Positions 50,283 to 58,787 of a stretch of DNA of 64,000 nt are shown here, one piece after another. Location of the stretch: the NCBI GenBank assembly GCA_963975935.1, contig CAXBIQ010000004.1, positions 1 to 64,000 of the forward strand, written 5' to 3'. Below the pieces are notes generated by a model. It had not been told where the DNA came from. It saw only the letters and a program-made list of their open reading frames with translations, and ran no database searches. The position numbers were made by a program, and so were the translations under genes. Every line of letters begins with the position of its first letter. The stretch's first letter is position 1. Source of the stretch: Planktosalinus sp963975935 (lineage in GTDB: Bacteria > Bacteroidota > Bacteroidia > Flavobacteriales > Flavobacteriaceae).

Positions 50283-51584
50283 GTGAATAAAATACTCCTC
50301 TATACCCTGCTTCTTGTGTTGTTCTCCCTCAACCCGTCAATGGCCCAACTCGGGGATGTTTATATAAAAGCCGGACACTTATACGATAGTGAACAAAAAG
50401 TCCTTATAAAAAACAAAACCATACAGCTGCGGGGCACGACCATAGTCTCAATAAGTGACTGGAACAGCATCCCCCAAAACGCCAAAATTATTGACCTCTC
50501 AGACTACACAGTCCTGCCGGGACTCATAGATGCCCATACCCATGTACTGTTTTCGCAAACACCCGTTGATGATTTTGCTGAGCACAGCATACAAACACTG
50601 GTGATGGAGGGTGACGCTTTGCGGGCTCTCCGCGGTGCCAAAAGAGCGAAAGCTTATCTGGATGTTGGGATTACCAGTATAAAAGATCTGGGCAATTCAG
50701 GGCTCTTTCTGGATGTGGCGCTTAGGGATGCAATTGACGAAGGCAGTATTGCCGGTCCGCGTATATTTGCCTCAGGCCCTATTATGGCCGCTGCAGGCGG
50801 GCAGATTTATGGGGTGCCTTCAAAGCAGCAACATATCATTGAGCAGGAATACCGCATCATAAAAAATGTGGAGGATGCCCGAAATGCCGTGCGCGAACAC
50901 GTCAATCAAAACGTGGACCTTATAAAAATATGTGCAGACAACCTCCCCAACAGGACGCTTCTCTCCTTTGATGAAATGAAAGCAATCGTCCAAACAGCCC
51001 ATGAATACAATCTTACGGTAACGGCTCATGCAGTGACCAATCAATCTGCCTGGAACGCCATTACAGCGGGTGTGGATGGTATTGAACACGGTTTTAACAT
51101 TGCAGACACCACCCTGGCTCTGATGGCTCAAAAGAAGGTATTCCTCGTGCCCACGGAAAACAGCAGGGCGTATATGGAGAACTACGCTAAAATGGTAGGT
51201 ATGGGTGATGATGAGGTTGACTGGATAGATTATTATATGGAGAATATGACAAAACGGCTACAAAGCGCCCTGGACAAAGGTGTCCCTGTTCTTGCCGGTT
51301 CTGATAATTATATGGATGTGGGTGTATCGCGTGGAGTGTCCTCGCGGGATATGTTTCGTTTCTATTTTGAAGCCGGAATGAAACCCCTGGATATATTACA
51401 CGCTGCAACCTATCTTTCTGCAGTGCATTTAAATAAAGAAAAAGAAATTGGCAACCTCATCCCGCGAGCAAAAGCAGACATCATTGCCGTAAAAGGGGAT
51501 CTTGAAGGTAACTTCCTCAATACACTGGAGAACCTTGTTTTTGTAATGAAAGATGGAGAAATTTACCTTGATAAAACGGAGTGA
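50283..51584 (+). CDS. Exported amidohydrolase
   Basis: A 433-residue protein with a signal peptide (LLVLFSLNPSMAQ) and an amidohydrolase TIM barrel. The first metal pair is in LPGLIDAHTHVLF (His85, His87); DLIKICADNLPN probably carries the carbamylated or bridging lysine; VTAHAVTNQSAWNAI and EHGFNIAD supply the other histidines, and LAGSDNYMDVG the metal Asp. Close to imidazolonepropionase-like exported dipeptidases/prolidases of Bacteroidota. The start codon is GTG. Confidence 0.86.
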   Translation: MNKILLYTLLLVLFSLNPSMAQLGDVYIKAGHLYDSEQKVLIKNKTIQLRGTTIVSISDWNSIPQNAKIIDLSDYTVLPGLIDAHTHVLFSQTPVDDFAEHSIQTLVMEGDALRALRGAKRAKAYLDVGITSIKDLGNSGLFLDVALRDAIDEGSIAGPRIFASGPIMAAAGGQIYGVPSKQQHIIEQEYRIIKNVEDARNAVREHVNQNVDLIKICADNLPNRTLLSFDEMKAIVQTAHEYNLTVTAHAVTNQSAWNAITAGVDGIEHGFNIADTTLALMAQKKVFLVPTENSRAYMENYAKMVGMGDDEVDWIDYYMENMTKRLQSALDKGVPVLAGSDNYMDVGVSRGVSSRDMFRFYFEAGMKPLDILHAATYLSAVHLNKEKEIGNLIPRAKADIIAVKGDLEGNFLNTLENLVFVMKDGEIYLDKTE

Positions 51585-51628
51585 GGGTTGGTTGTATGTT
51601 GCTAGTATAAACTCACTGGCAATCAAAC

Positions 51629-51731
51629 AAATGGTTAAAACCATTTTATACAAAATATATGGCTTCCTTAACCCACGAATGAATTCGTGGGCTTTATGGG
51701 ATTCTATGTGAACCAAAATTGTTGGTGGTTT
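51629..51731 (+). repeat. Composite hairpin block 3 (B, C, degenerate D)
   Basis: B: 51629-51646. C: CCCACGAAT-GA-ATTCGTGGG (51672-51691), with the loop reverse-complemented relative to block 2. D is degraded (AACC ... GGTGGTT at 51711-51731). B-to-C offset is 43, as in block 2. Confidence 0.75.
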
Positions 51732-51833
51732 TTCTATAAATCAAATGGGTTAAAAAATATTTATATAATGAACTCAAGGGTGGTGTATGGATAGGTTTCG
51801 TAAGCTAAAAAGGATGTTGTTTGTAATTTAGTT

Positions 51834-51934
51834 AAAAGGTTAAAACCATTATATTTATAACGTATCAATGATAGCCCACGAATGAATTTGTGTTTTACAT
51901 GAATTGCTATGTCAACCACAACCGGCATGGTTGT
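51834..51934 (+). repeat. Composite hairpin block 4 (degenerate B, C, D)
   Basis: B: AAAAGGTT-AA-AACCATTA (51834-51851). C: CCCACGAAT-GA-ATTTGTGTT (51875-51894). D: ACAACC-GGCAT-GGTTGT (51918-51934). Offsets (41 and 84) are close to the other copies though the arms have diverged. Confidence 0.65.
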
Positions 51935-51944
51935 ACTATATATT

Positions 51945-52051
51945 AAATGAATAAAACCAATAAATTTATACAAAGAACTGATTATATAGCCCACGAATTC
52001 ATTCGTGGGATACAAAGAATGTTTTATAAACCCAAACCGTTTTAACGGTTT
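51945..52051 (+). repeat. Composite hairpin block 5 (degenerate B, perfect C and D)
   Basis: B: AAATGAATAAAACCAA (51945-51960), no longer palindromic. C: CCCACGAATTCATTCGTGGG (51990-52009). D: AAACCGTT-TT-AACGGTTT (52034-52051). D ends 14 bases before the transposase ATG. The rest of the gap 51585-52065 is AT-rich. Confidence 0.78.
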
Positions 52052-52559
52052 AAACACGTACTACTATGTCACATTCATATCATAAAGTATGGATTCACGC
52101 CATATGGTCTACCAAGGACTGGCAACCCTTACTTAAACTATCTATTGAAAAAAAAGTACATCAATATATCATTCAACAATTGCGGGAAATAGGGTGCCCG
52201 GTAAGTACTATAAATGGAATGCCTAATCATATCCATTGTTTATTTTTACTCAACCCACAGAAGTCCTTAGCGGAAGTAATCAAACAGGTTAAAGGCAGTA
52301 GCTCTCATTACATAAATCAAAACAACCTGATTCCTGAGAAATTTGCCTGGCAAACAGGATATGCTGCCTATTCAGTTTCTGAGTCCGGAGTTGAAAAGGT
52401 GTTTCTTTACATTAAGAATCAAAAAGACCACCATATAAAGAAATCTTTCAAAGAGGAATTTGATGCATTTATTAAATTGTATGGTTTACAAAATGAAAAA
52501 TAGAAAAGTATAAGGCTATGTAAAATCGTATTTTGTTTTGCTGACCGCTATATCGGTTT
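52034..52559 (+). mobile_element. IS200-like unit: Y1 transposase between related hairpins
   Basis: Hairpin D (52034-52051) stands in front of the gene and ACCG-CTATAT-CGGT (52544-52557) after it; both have ACCG/CGGTTT arms. IS200/IS605-type transposases recognise such end hairpins as single strands. No tnpB is present. The exact ends are a guess. Confidence 0.5.
52066..52503 (+). CDS. tnpA: IS200/IS605-family Y1 (HUH) transposase
   Basis: A 145-residue single-domain HUH transposase. The metal-binding HUH motif is GMPNHIHCLFLL (His55, His57) and the candidate nucleophile is Tyr115 in KVFLYIKNQKDHH. The WQTGYAAYSVSESGVEKV stretch is typical of this group in Bacteroidota. These enzymes cut and join single-stranded DNA at hairpins. 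The gene is intact, without tnpB. Hairpins like its flanks are scattered in neighbouring gaps without a transposase, as seen for REP-associated transposases. Confidence 0.9.
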   Translation: MSHSYHKVWIHAIWSTKDWQPLLKLSIEKKVHQYIIQQLREIGCPVSTINGMPNHIHCLFLLNPQKSLAEVIKQVKGSSSHYINQNNLIPEKFAWQTGYAAYSVSESGVEKVFLYIKNQKDHHIKKSFKEEFDAFIKLYGLQNEK

Positions 52560-52611
52560 GAATTCAGAAGTTAAAAAATGGAATATTATAAATAAGTACA
52601 TTTAACCAAGT

Positions 52612-54294
52612 ATGAAAGAAAGCATCCTAACCCTCTGCTGCCTGCTCCTGATGGCAACCGCTTCTTTTGCACAAAAAGAGGTACCCGCAGACAGCAGCTA
52701 CCACCTTGAGAACCATTTGGTAATCCCCACCAAAAGCGGGGTGGGCATTTCGGCAATCATCGCACGAAAGAAGATGAACACAAAACCGCTGCCGGTAGTA
52801 CTCTTTTACACCACTTACGATCAAGGGGAAGGTGATGCGCAATTCGCCAAATGGCCTGCAGACCGTGATTATGTGGGGGTGGTGGCATACACACGGGGCA
52901 TCCGTACCGATGTTGAGGAGTACACTCCCTATGAGCACGAACAGGAAGACATCTATGACATCCTGGAGTGGATAAGCAAACAGGAATGGTGCAACGGGAG
53001 CATTGGGATGTTTGGGGGCAGCTATACGGGCTTTTCGCAATGGTCAGCTGTAAAGAATATCCACCCTGCCCTCAAAACCATTGTACCCCAGGTAGCGGTT
53101 ATGCCGGGCTTTGACTTTCCGATGCAGAACAACGTCCCATTGGGCTTTGAATTAAACTGGGCACATACCAATATTTTAGGGAAAGAACCCATCCCCGGTG
53201 GGCATCTCTGGGAGTGGTATGAAAAGGGCTATGCCTATGCTAAAATGGACAGTGCCCTGGGATATACCAATGTCTATTTCCAAAAATGGCTGCAGCACCC
53301 TGCTTATGATACCTATTGGAAATCGCTGGTGCCCACAGCTGAGGAATATGCTGCTATCGATATCCCGGTTCTCACCACCACAGGCTATTTTGACGGGCCG
53401 CAAATATCGGCGGTGGAGTATTTTAAACAGCACAACAAGCACAACCAAAATGCCGAGCACTATCTTGTAATAGGTCCTTATGACCACTGGGGCGGGCAGG
53501 CCAATCCGGCGCCTACCCTGCGGGGGTATGCTATAGATTCTGTGGCAAACATAAGCATGAGAGGCCTGGCCTTTGAGTGGTTGGACTGGGTCCTCAAAGG
53601 AGCCCCAAAGCCGGCATTGCTTAAAGACAAAGTAAACTTTCAGGTAATGGGAACCAACACCTGGCAGCAAGCACCTTCCATAGAAGCGATGAGCAATCGC
53701 ACCTTGCGTTTGTACCTCAAAGATGAAAAGCTCACGCCGGAAAAACCTGAAGCACACAGTTTCCAAAAACAAACCATTGACTTTAAAGACCGTGAGACGA
53801 TGAACAATTATTTCCATCCGGATCTGATGATTGACAGCTTGGATGCCAGCAACGGAAGGGTCTTTACAAGCGCTGTCTTTGAAGAAAGCATCACAATAAA
53901 CGGTGCCTTTACCGGACAAATGGTCGTGGAAACCAACAAGCGGGATATGGATGTTTCCCTTTCGTTTTACCAGCAAACCCCTCAAGGGGACTATTTTTTA
54001 CTCTCACGCTACCTGGGGCGGGCGAGCTACGCAAAAGACCCGGAGCAAAGGTCGCTTTTAACACCGGGAAAAAAAGAACAAATCCCGTTGAATGCTTCCC
54101 ATATCATCAGTAAAAAAATGGAGAAAGGCAGCCGGCTTGTAGTGGTGGTCAATGTAAACAAACATCCCTTTGAAATCCTGAACTACGGCTCAGGAAAAGA
54201 ACCCTCACAGGAAACAATGGACGACGCCGGCGAACCTATGATGATAAAATGGTGGAGCGACAGCTATATTGAAGTTCCTGTTGGGAAGGAGTGA
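52612..54294 (+). CDS. CocE/NonD-type exported acyl hydrolase (X-Pro dipeptidyl-peptidase S15 fold)
   Basis: A 560-residue protein with a signal peptide (CCLLLMATASFAQ). The N-terminal alpha/beta hydrolase has GMFGGSYTGFSQW with Ser137, an Asp in TTTGYFDGPQ and His in GPYDHWGGQ. The C-terminal jelly-roll (ITINGAFTGQMVVETNKRDM) is the usual domain of this family. Relatives hydrolyse cocaine-like esters, glutaryl-cephalosporins or X-Pro peptides; here peptidase activity on dietary-type peptides is a reasonable guess. Confidence 0.87.
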   Translation: MKESILTLCCLLLMATASFAQKEVPADSSYHLENHLVIPTKSGVGISAIIARKKMNTKPLPVVLFYTTYDQGEGDAQFAKWPADRDYVGVVAYTRGIRTDVEEYTPYEHEQEDIYDILEWISKQEWCNGSIGMFGGSYTGFSQWSAVKNIHPALKTIVPQVAVMPGFDFPMQNNVPLGFELNWAHTNILGKEPIPGGHLWEWYEKGYAYAKMDSALGYTNVYFQKWLQHPAYDTYWKSLVPTAEEYAAIDIPVLTTTGYFDGPQISAVEYFKQHNKHNQNAEHYLVIGPYDHWGGQANPAPTLRGYAIDSVANISMRGLAFEWLDWVLKGAPKPALLKDKVNFQVMGTNTWQQAPSIEAMSNRTLRLYLKDEKLTPEKPEAHSFQKQTIDFKDRETMNNYFHPDLMIDSLDASNGRVFTSAVFEESITINGAFTGQMVVETNKRDMDVSLSFYQQTPQGDYFLLSRYLGRASYAKDPEQRSLLTPGKKEQIPLNASHIISKKMEKGSRLVVVVNVNKHPFEILNYGSGKEPSQETMDDAGEPMMIKWWSDSYIEVPVGKE

Positions 54295-54315
54295 TGATAA
54301 ATACTATCAACTCAT

Positions 54316-54421
54316 AAATGATTCTAAAACGATTTCATATAAAAAAAATTGACCGCTTGGCCACGAATTCATTAGTGGGTTATTTGAGATAGCGTTGATT
54401 GGCAAACTGTTTTAACGGTTT
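54316..54421 (+). repeat. Composite hairpin block 6 (degenerate B, C, D)
   Basis: B: AAATGATTCTAAAACGATTT (54316-54335). C: CCACGAAT-TC-ATTAGTGG (54361-54378). D: AAACTGTT-TT-AACGGTTT (54404-54421). Offsets from B (about 44 and 88) match the other blocks. Confidence 0.75.
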
Positions 54422-54440
54422 AAACAGGCATAGTAATAAC

Positions 54441-54496
54441 AATGAATACCACATTGGAATTAATTTTCAAAACAGCAAAATATTTCTATCTTTAAA
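54441..54496 (+). repeat. Promoter-like module E, copy 2
   Basis: AATGAATACCAC and a common end AAATATTTCTATCTTTAAA match 49171-49225. TATCTTTA (54487-54494) lies 81 bases before the CPBP gene, comparable with 89 bases in copy 1. Confidence 0.6.
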
Positions 54497-54574
54497 TCGG
54501 CAATAAGAGGCTGGGTATAAGTGTATATGTTTGCCGGTTGCCTCACCAATAGCTGTTGCGTGTAAGTATAGAAA

Positions 54575-55381
54575 ATGACAATAACCAAGGCAATTCTCCT
54601 AACCCTTTTACTCTTAATACTATTTGCCTTGGTGCAGATTGGGATATTAGTGCCCCTTAAATATATTTATCATACAGAATCCCTGGTATTTAAACATTTA
54701 GAAGGTATAAGCACCATACTTGCCTTCTTGATTGGGTATGCAATATTGTTCCTCTTCTTTTGGAAAGCAAAGCCCGGGGATTTTAAAAGAGATAAATTCA
54801 GCAAACCTAATGTTTTAACCGTTACCTGTTTGTTCGTTATAGCAGTAGGGTTAAAGCTATTCTATCAACCTTTTTTTGATATGGAAAAAATATTGAATTA
54901 CTTTAGAAATGGCGATTTTTTCATTGATTATCCGGGCTATTATGACATAGGCATTTTTACATATTACCATATAATATCAGCCATTTTTATTGCTCCTGTA
55001 TGTGAAGAGTTGTTTTTTAGAAAATATATGCTCTCCGGTCTCTTGAAAAAATACAATACCGTGATTGCTTTAAGCGTATCAGCTATTTGTTTCTCAATAA
55101 TTCATATCGAAACGCCTGCTAATTTAATTCCAACATTCTTTTTTGGGATAATAAGTGGTCTGGTTTTTATTAAAACAAAGAATATTATATATTCTATTGC
55201 TTTACATTTAATTATGAATATTTTTTGGGCAGTATCTTTACTGTTGGGAGGGGATTACTATCAATGGCTTTATACGTTAAATTTCAATTATGTGTATTGG
55301 GTTTTATTTGGATTTGGAGGCCTGTTCATTACTATAGGCATTCAAAAAATAAATACCGCAAGTGATAAGCCCCATCATTGA
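54575..55381 (+). CDS. CPBP-family intramembrane protease
   Basis: A 268-residue protein with about eight helices and the CPBP (CaaX protease/bacteriocin-processing) signature. Motif 1 is APVCEELFFRKYML (Glu144, Glu145, Arg149), motif 2 SIIHIETP and motif 3 IALHLIMNIFW, which together bind a metal. Members cut prenylated or membrane peptides and many act in self-immunity. The target is unknown. It ends the array of same-strand genes linked by hairpin blocks. Confidence 0.87.
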   Translation: MTITKAILLTLLLLILFALVQIGILVPLKYIYHTESLVFKHLEGISTILAFLIGYAILFLFFWKAKPGDFKRDKFSKPNVLTVTCLFVIAVGLKLFYQPFFDMEKILNYFRNGDFFIDYPGYYDIGIFTYYHIISAIFIAPVCEELFFRKYMLSGLLKKYNTVIALSVSAICFSIIHIETPANLIPTFFFGIISGLVFIKTKNIIYSIALHLIMNIFWAVSLLLGGDYYQWLYTLNFNYVYWVLFGFGGLFITIGIQKINTASDKPHH

Positions 55382-55468
55382 ACGTGTCAAAATGGGGCTT
55401 TTGTATACGAGTAAGCCTACAAAATCAGTACTACGGCTTACGTATCTTAATTCGTGATTAATAAATTC

Positions 55469-55846
55469 CTAATTAAAGTACTCCGTAATATATTCCACAA
55501 GCTTTTCATCACTCATTTTATTGGTCGTACTTTCAGTAGACACGACGTTTTTATATTGAGCGGTGTCTGCCAGAAAGTGCATAAACTGCTCCTGTGCCTG
55601 ACCGGTACCCGTAATATGGATTTCATCGATATTGGGCATAAGCGTGGCAATCTCCTTAAAGAACTTTTGTGTTAGAGTAATTTCGTGGTTGTTGGCCGTT
55701 TTCTCATTAGAATGAGTATCAGTACCTTCTTTTTCTTTGTAGCCCAGAACAATAAATTCACCTGTATCCAGACCTTTTCTACCTACCATGGTGGCGTGTT
55801 GTGTATCCATCCACACCCCAAACTGTTTTTTTGTATTATTTGACAT
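55469..55846 (-). CDS. Conserved hypothetical protein, possibly eRF1/Pelota-like fold
   Basis: A 125-residue cytoplasmic protein. The N-terminal FGVWMDTQHATMVGR and the helix-strand run ITLTQKFFKEIATLMPNIDE, then IHITGTGQAQEQFMHFLAD, resemble the middle domain of eRF1/Pelota-like release factors, which lie within a few hypothetical bacterial families. This is a weak resemblance and no catalytic GGQ is present. ATG at 55846 is chosen over an upstream start. It stands alone. Confidence 0.6.
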   Translation of the reverse strand: MSNNTKKQFGVWMDTQHATMVGRKGLDTGEFIVLGYKEKEGTDTHSNEKTANNHEITLTQKFFKEIATLMPNIDEIHITGTGQAQEQFMHFLADTAQYKNVVSTESTTNKMSDEKLVEYITEYFN

Positions 55847-56196
55847 ATCATGTTTTTTATAAAGGTAAAACATCTGCTATGGGGACAGTCACTTTTGTGC
55901 TAAGATTGTGATTTAAGACCTCAGCAAGAGTATTATAAGAATAACTCTACATCTTGCAACTCTTAATAAAATTGCATGGGTGGACGAGGTTGCCCCACAG
56001 CCGTTGCCAAAGGCAAAACTGCTCGCAACGACTCCACTTTTAAATACTATTTGAAATGCCCGGGTTTCGTTAAAGACAAAAAGAAATTAATTTTAGATTC
56101 CCGCCTTTGCGGGAATAATGCCATCTTGTCACCCCCGCCTCCATTGGTACTTTTTTTGCCATACCCACACCAAACATCTATTAAACAGAACATATT
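55847..56196. other. Gap before htpG with a GC-rich hairpin
   Basis: No gene in 350 bases. TTCCCGC-CTTT-GCGGGAA (56098-56115) is a REP-like palindrome. A polypyrimidine tract precedes the htpG start. I see no CIRCE-like operator (TTAGCACTC-N9-GAGTGCTAA), so HrcA control is not supported. Confidence 0.5.
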
Positions 56197-58086
56197 ATGG
56201 CAACAGGAAACATTAATGTATCGGTAGAGAATATCTTTCCGTTAATTAAAAAGTTTTTATACAGCGATCACGAGATCTTTCTGCGTGAGCTCATCTCAAA
56301 CGCGACAGACGCGACCCTAAAACTCAAACACCTCACCTCCATTGGCGAAGCCAAGGTTGACTATGGCAATCCGTTGATTGAAGTGAAGATTGACAAAGAC
56401 AACGAAACCCTGCACATCATCGATCAGGGTGTGGGTATGACTGCTGAAGAAGTGGAAAAATACATCAACCAGATTGCCTTTTCAGGCGCTGAGGAGTTTC
56501 TGGAAAAATATAAGGACAAGAATGGTAAGGATGCCGGGATCATTGGGCATTTCGGACTTGGGTTCTACTCTGCCTTTATGGTGGCCAAAAAAGTAGAGAT
56601 CATCACAAAGTCTTATACTGACGCCCCTGCAGCCCATTGGACCTGCGACGGTTCGCCGGAGTTTACCCTCGAGGAAGCCGATAAAAAAGAACGCGGCACT
56701 GAAATCATCCTTCACATTGCAGATGACAGTACCGAGTTTCTCGAAGAAAACCGCATTAACGAACTCCTTAACAAGTACAACAAGTTTATGCCCGTGCCCA
56801 TCAAGTTTGGCACCCGCACAGAAACTTTACCCAAGCCGGAAGACGCTAAAGAAGACGACCCCGCCCCTACTCAGGAAGTGGACAACATCGTCAACAACCC
56901 ATACCCGGCCTGGACCAAAACGCCTACAGACCTCAAGGAAGAAGACTACAAGTCGTTTTACCGCGAGCTCTACCCGATGCAGTTTGAAGAGCCGCTCTTT
57001 AACATCCACCTCAACGTGGATTACCCCTTCAACCTGACAGGGATTTTATATTTCCCCAAACTGGGTCAGGATATGAACATTCAAAAAGACCGTATCCAGC
57101 TCTATCAAAACCAGGTATTTGTCACAGACAATGTGGAAGGCATCGTACCCGACTTTTTAACGATGTTGCGCGGGGTCATTGACTCACCGGACATTCCGTT
57201 GAACGTTTCGCGCAGCTACCTGCAGGCAGACGGGGCCGTGAAAAAGATATCCAGCTACATCAGCCGTAAAGTGGCAGACAAGCTCAACAGTCTGTTTAAT
57301 GACAACCGTGAAGACTTTGAAAAGAAATGGGACGACATCAAGATTGTCATAGAATATGGAATGCTTTCTGAAGACAAGTTCTTTGAAAAGGCACAGAAGT
57401 TCGCTTTATACCCCACAGTAGAGGGTAACTACTTCACCTATGACGAGCTGGTGGAAAAAATAAAAGCCAACCAGACTGACAAGGATGATAAGTTGGTGAT
57501 CCTGTATGCGGGTAATAAAGATGCGCAGCATGCCTATATCGCTTCCGCGAAAGAAAAAGGCTATGAAGTGCTTCTGCTGGACTCACCCATTGTGCCGCAC
57601 CTTATCCAAAAGCTGGAAAGCGAAAAGGAAAACGTGAGCTTTGTGCGTGTGGACGGTGACCATATTGACAACCTCATCAAAAAAGACGATGCGGTTGTAT
57701 CAAAGCTAAATGATGACGAAAAGGAAAAACTCAAAACCACACTGGAAGAGATTGTACCCAAGCAAAAGTTCACGGTACAATTGGAAGCAATGGACAGTAC
57801 CGCAAGCCCTTTCATCATCACCCAACCCGAGTTTATGCGAAGAATGAAAGAAATGAGCCAGACCGGTGGCGGTGGAATGTTCGGAATGGGCAATATGCCG
57901 GAAATGTACAACCTTGTGGTCAACACAAACCACGACCTCGTAAGCGAAATCCTGAACACCAAGACCAAGAAAAAACAGGAACGCCTCATCAATCAGGCAC
58001 TTGACCTTGCAAGGTTGTCACAAAACCTGCTGAAAGGCGAAGAACTCACAGCCTTCATCAAACGCAGCTATGAGATGATTAAGTAA
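56197..58086 (+). CDS. htpG: Hsp90-family chaperone HtpG
   Basis: A 629-residue ATP-dependent chaperone. GHKL ATPase motifs: ELISNATDA (N-box), IDQGVGMT (G1), GHFGLGFYSAF (G2 lid). The middle-domain arginine is in NIQKDRIQLYQ and the LNVSRSYLQADGAVKK region follows. The C-terminal dimerisation domain includes a short glycine/methionine-rich loop (TGGGGMFGMGNMPEMYN). Length is normal. A strong terminator follows at 58110. Confidence 0.97.
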   Translation: MATGNINVSVENIFPLIKKFLYSDHEIFLRELISNATDATLKLKHLTSIGEAKVDYGNPLIEVKIDKDNETLHIIDQGVGMTAEEVEKYINQIAFSGAEEFLEKYKDKNGKDAGIIGHFGLGFYSAFMVAKKVEIITKSYTDAPAAHWTCDGSPEFTLEEADKKERGTEIILHIADDSTEFLEENRINELLNKYNKFMPVPIKFGTRTETLPKPEDAKEDDPAPTQEVDNIVNNPYPAWTKTPTDLKEEDYKSFYRELYPMQFEEPLFNIHLNVDYPFNLTGILYFPKLGQDMNIQKDRIQLYQNQVFVTDNVEGIVPDFLTMLRGVIDSPDIPLNVSRSYLQADGAVKKISSYISRKVADKLNSLFNDNREDFEKKWDDIKIVIEYGMLSEDKFFEKAQKFALYPTVEGNYFTYDELVEKIKANQTDKDDKLVILYAGNKDAQHAYIASAKEKGYEVLLLDSPIVPHLIQKLESEKENVSFVRVDGDHIDNLIKKDDAVVSKLNDDEKEKLKTTLEEIVPKQKFTVQLEAMDSTASPFIITQPEFMRRMKEMSQTGGGGMFGMGNMPEMYNLVVNTNHDLVSEILNTKTKKKQERLINQALDLARLSQNLLKGEELTAFIKRSYEMIK

Positions 58087-58109
58087 AGTATCATTCTTTA
58101 TAAAGTAAA

Positions 58110-58140
58110 AAGCTCCTGCATCAAAGCAGGAGCTTTTTTT
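58110..58140 (+). terminator. Terminator of htpG
   Basis: AAGCTCCTGC (58110-58119) and GCAGGAGCTT (58126-58135) form a perfect 10-bp stem with a 6-base loop, then T to 58140. Confidence 0.92.
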
Positions 58141-58266
58141 GTGCTTCTTTGCGCTCTTTGCACTTTACCTTTGCGTGAACCCGCGTATGAGTAAGCAGTA
58201 AGCAGTAATATTTCTGGCAAAGAACTTGATAAGGTATTGGAAGTAAAACACAAAAAACACCACACC

Positions 58267-58677
58267 ATGAAACCACTACTACTCTCCTTTATGTTCTTGT
58301 TAGCCTTTCAGGCTGTCACTTCACAAACCATTCAAAACAGCAGCTACAGTACCACCGGCTATGTAAAAACAGATGGCACCATTCAAAACTCGAGTTACAG
58401 TACCGTGGGCTATATCAAAGAAGACGGCCGCATCCAGAACAGCAGTTACAGCACCATAGGCTATATCAAAAGCAACGGCACCATCCAGAATTCTTCTTAC
58501 AGCACTGTGGGCTATGTAAAAGAAGACGGCAGGGTACAAAACAGCAGCTACTCCACTATTGGGTATATCAAGGAAGACGGGCGTGTTCAAAACAGCAGTT
58601 ACAGCACCCTAGGCTATGCCAAAGGCGTTAAAAAAGAATGGGCCGCCGTAGTATTTTTCTTCTTTGATTTCAATTAA
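58267..58677 (+). CDS. Exported beta-flower repeat protein
   Basis: A 136-residue protein: signal peptide to about residue 20, then six tandem 17-residue repeats (21-122) with consensus [TR]-[IV]-QNSSYST-x-GY-[IV]-K-x-x-G, and a hydrophobic tail. It resembles proteins called 5-fold beta-flower in Bacteroidota, in which each repeat contributes a blade to a small ring. The repeats are also strong at DNA level (51-base period), so copy number could change by slippage. The role is unknown, perhaps surface binding. ATG at 58267 is preferred over an upstream TTG. Confidence 0.78.
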   Translation: MKPLLLSFMFLLAFQAVTSQTIQNSSYSTTGYVKTDGTIQNSSYSTVGYIKEDGRIQNSSYSTIGYIKSNGTIQNSSYSTVGYVKEDGRVQNSSYSTIGYIKEDGRVQNSSYSTLGYAKGVKKEWAAVVFFFFDFN

Positions 58678-58787
58678 CTAAAGAAGGATATTAAGCACTT
58701 CATGTACATTGATAAAAAGTATTTTTTTTTATCTACAGATGATTTGGTATTTTAGGCAGCCGTTAAACCCTTTTATACCCTGTGTAA

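Noticed and set aside
53176..53985. 269-codon frame opposite the CocE-type gene
   Set aside because: Antisense shadow of a gene with complete catalytic residues.
49037..54421. Integron cassette array with attC hairpins
   Set aside because: Genes are co-oriented with hairpins between them, but there is no IntI gene in the window, the hairpins lack RYYYAAC/GTTRRRY core pairs, and several genes have their own promoters.
56116..56196. CIRCE-type heat-shock operator before htpG
   Set aside because: No TTAGCACTC/GAGTGCTAA inverted repeat is present.
55976..56227. 83-codon frame overlapping the htpG start
   Set aside because: It spans a REP-like palindrome and a polypyrimidine leader and gives a meaningless proline-rich protein.
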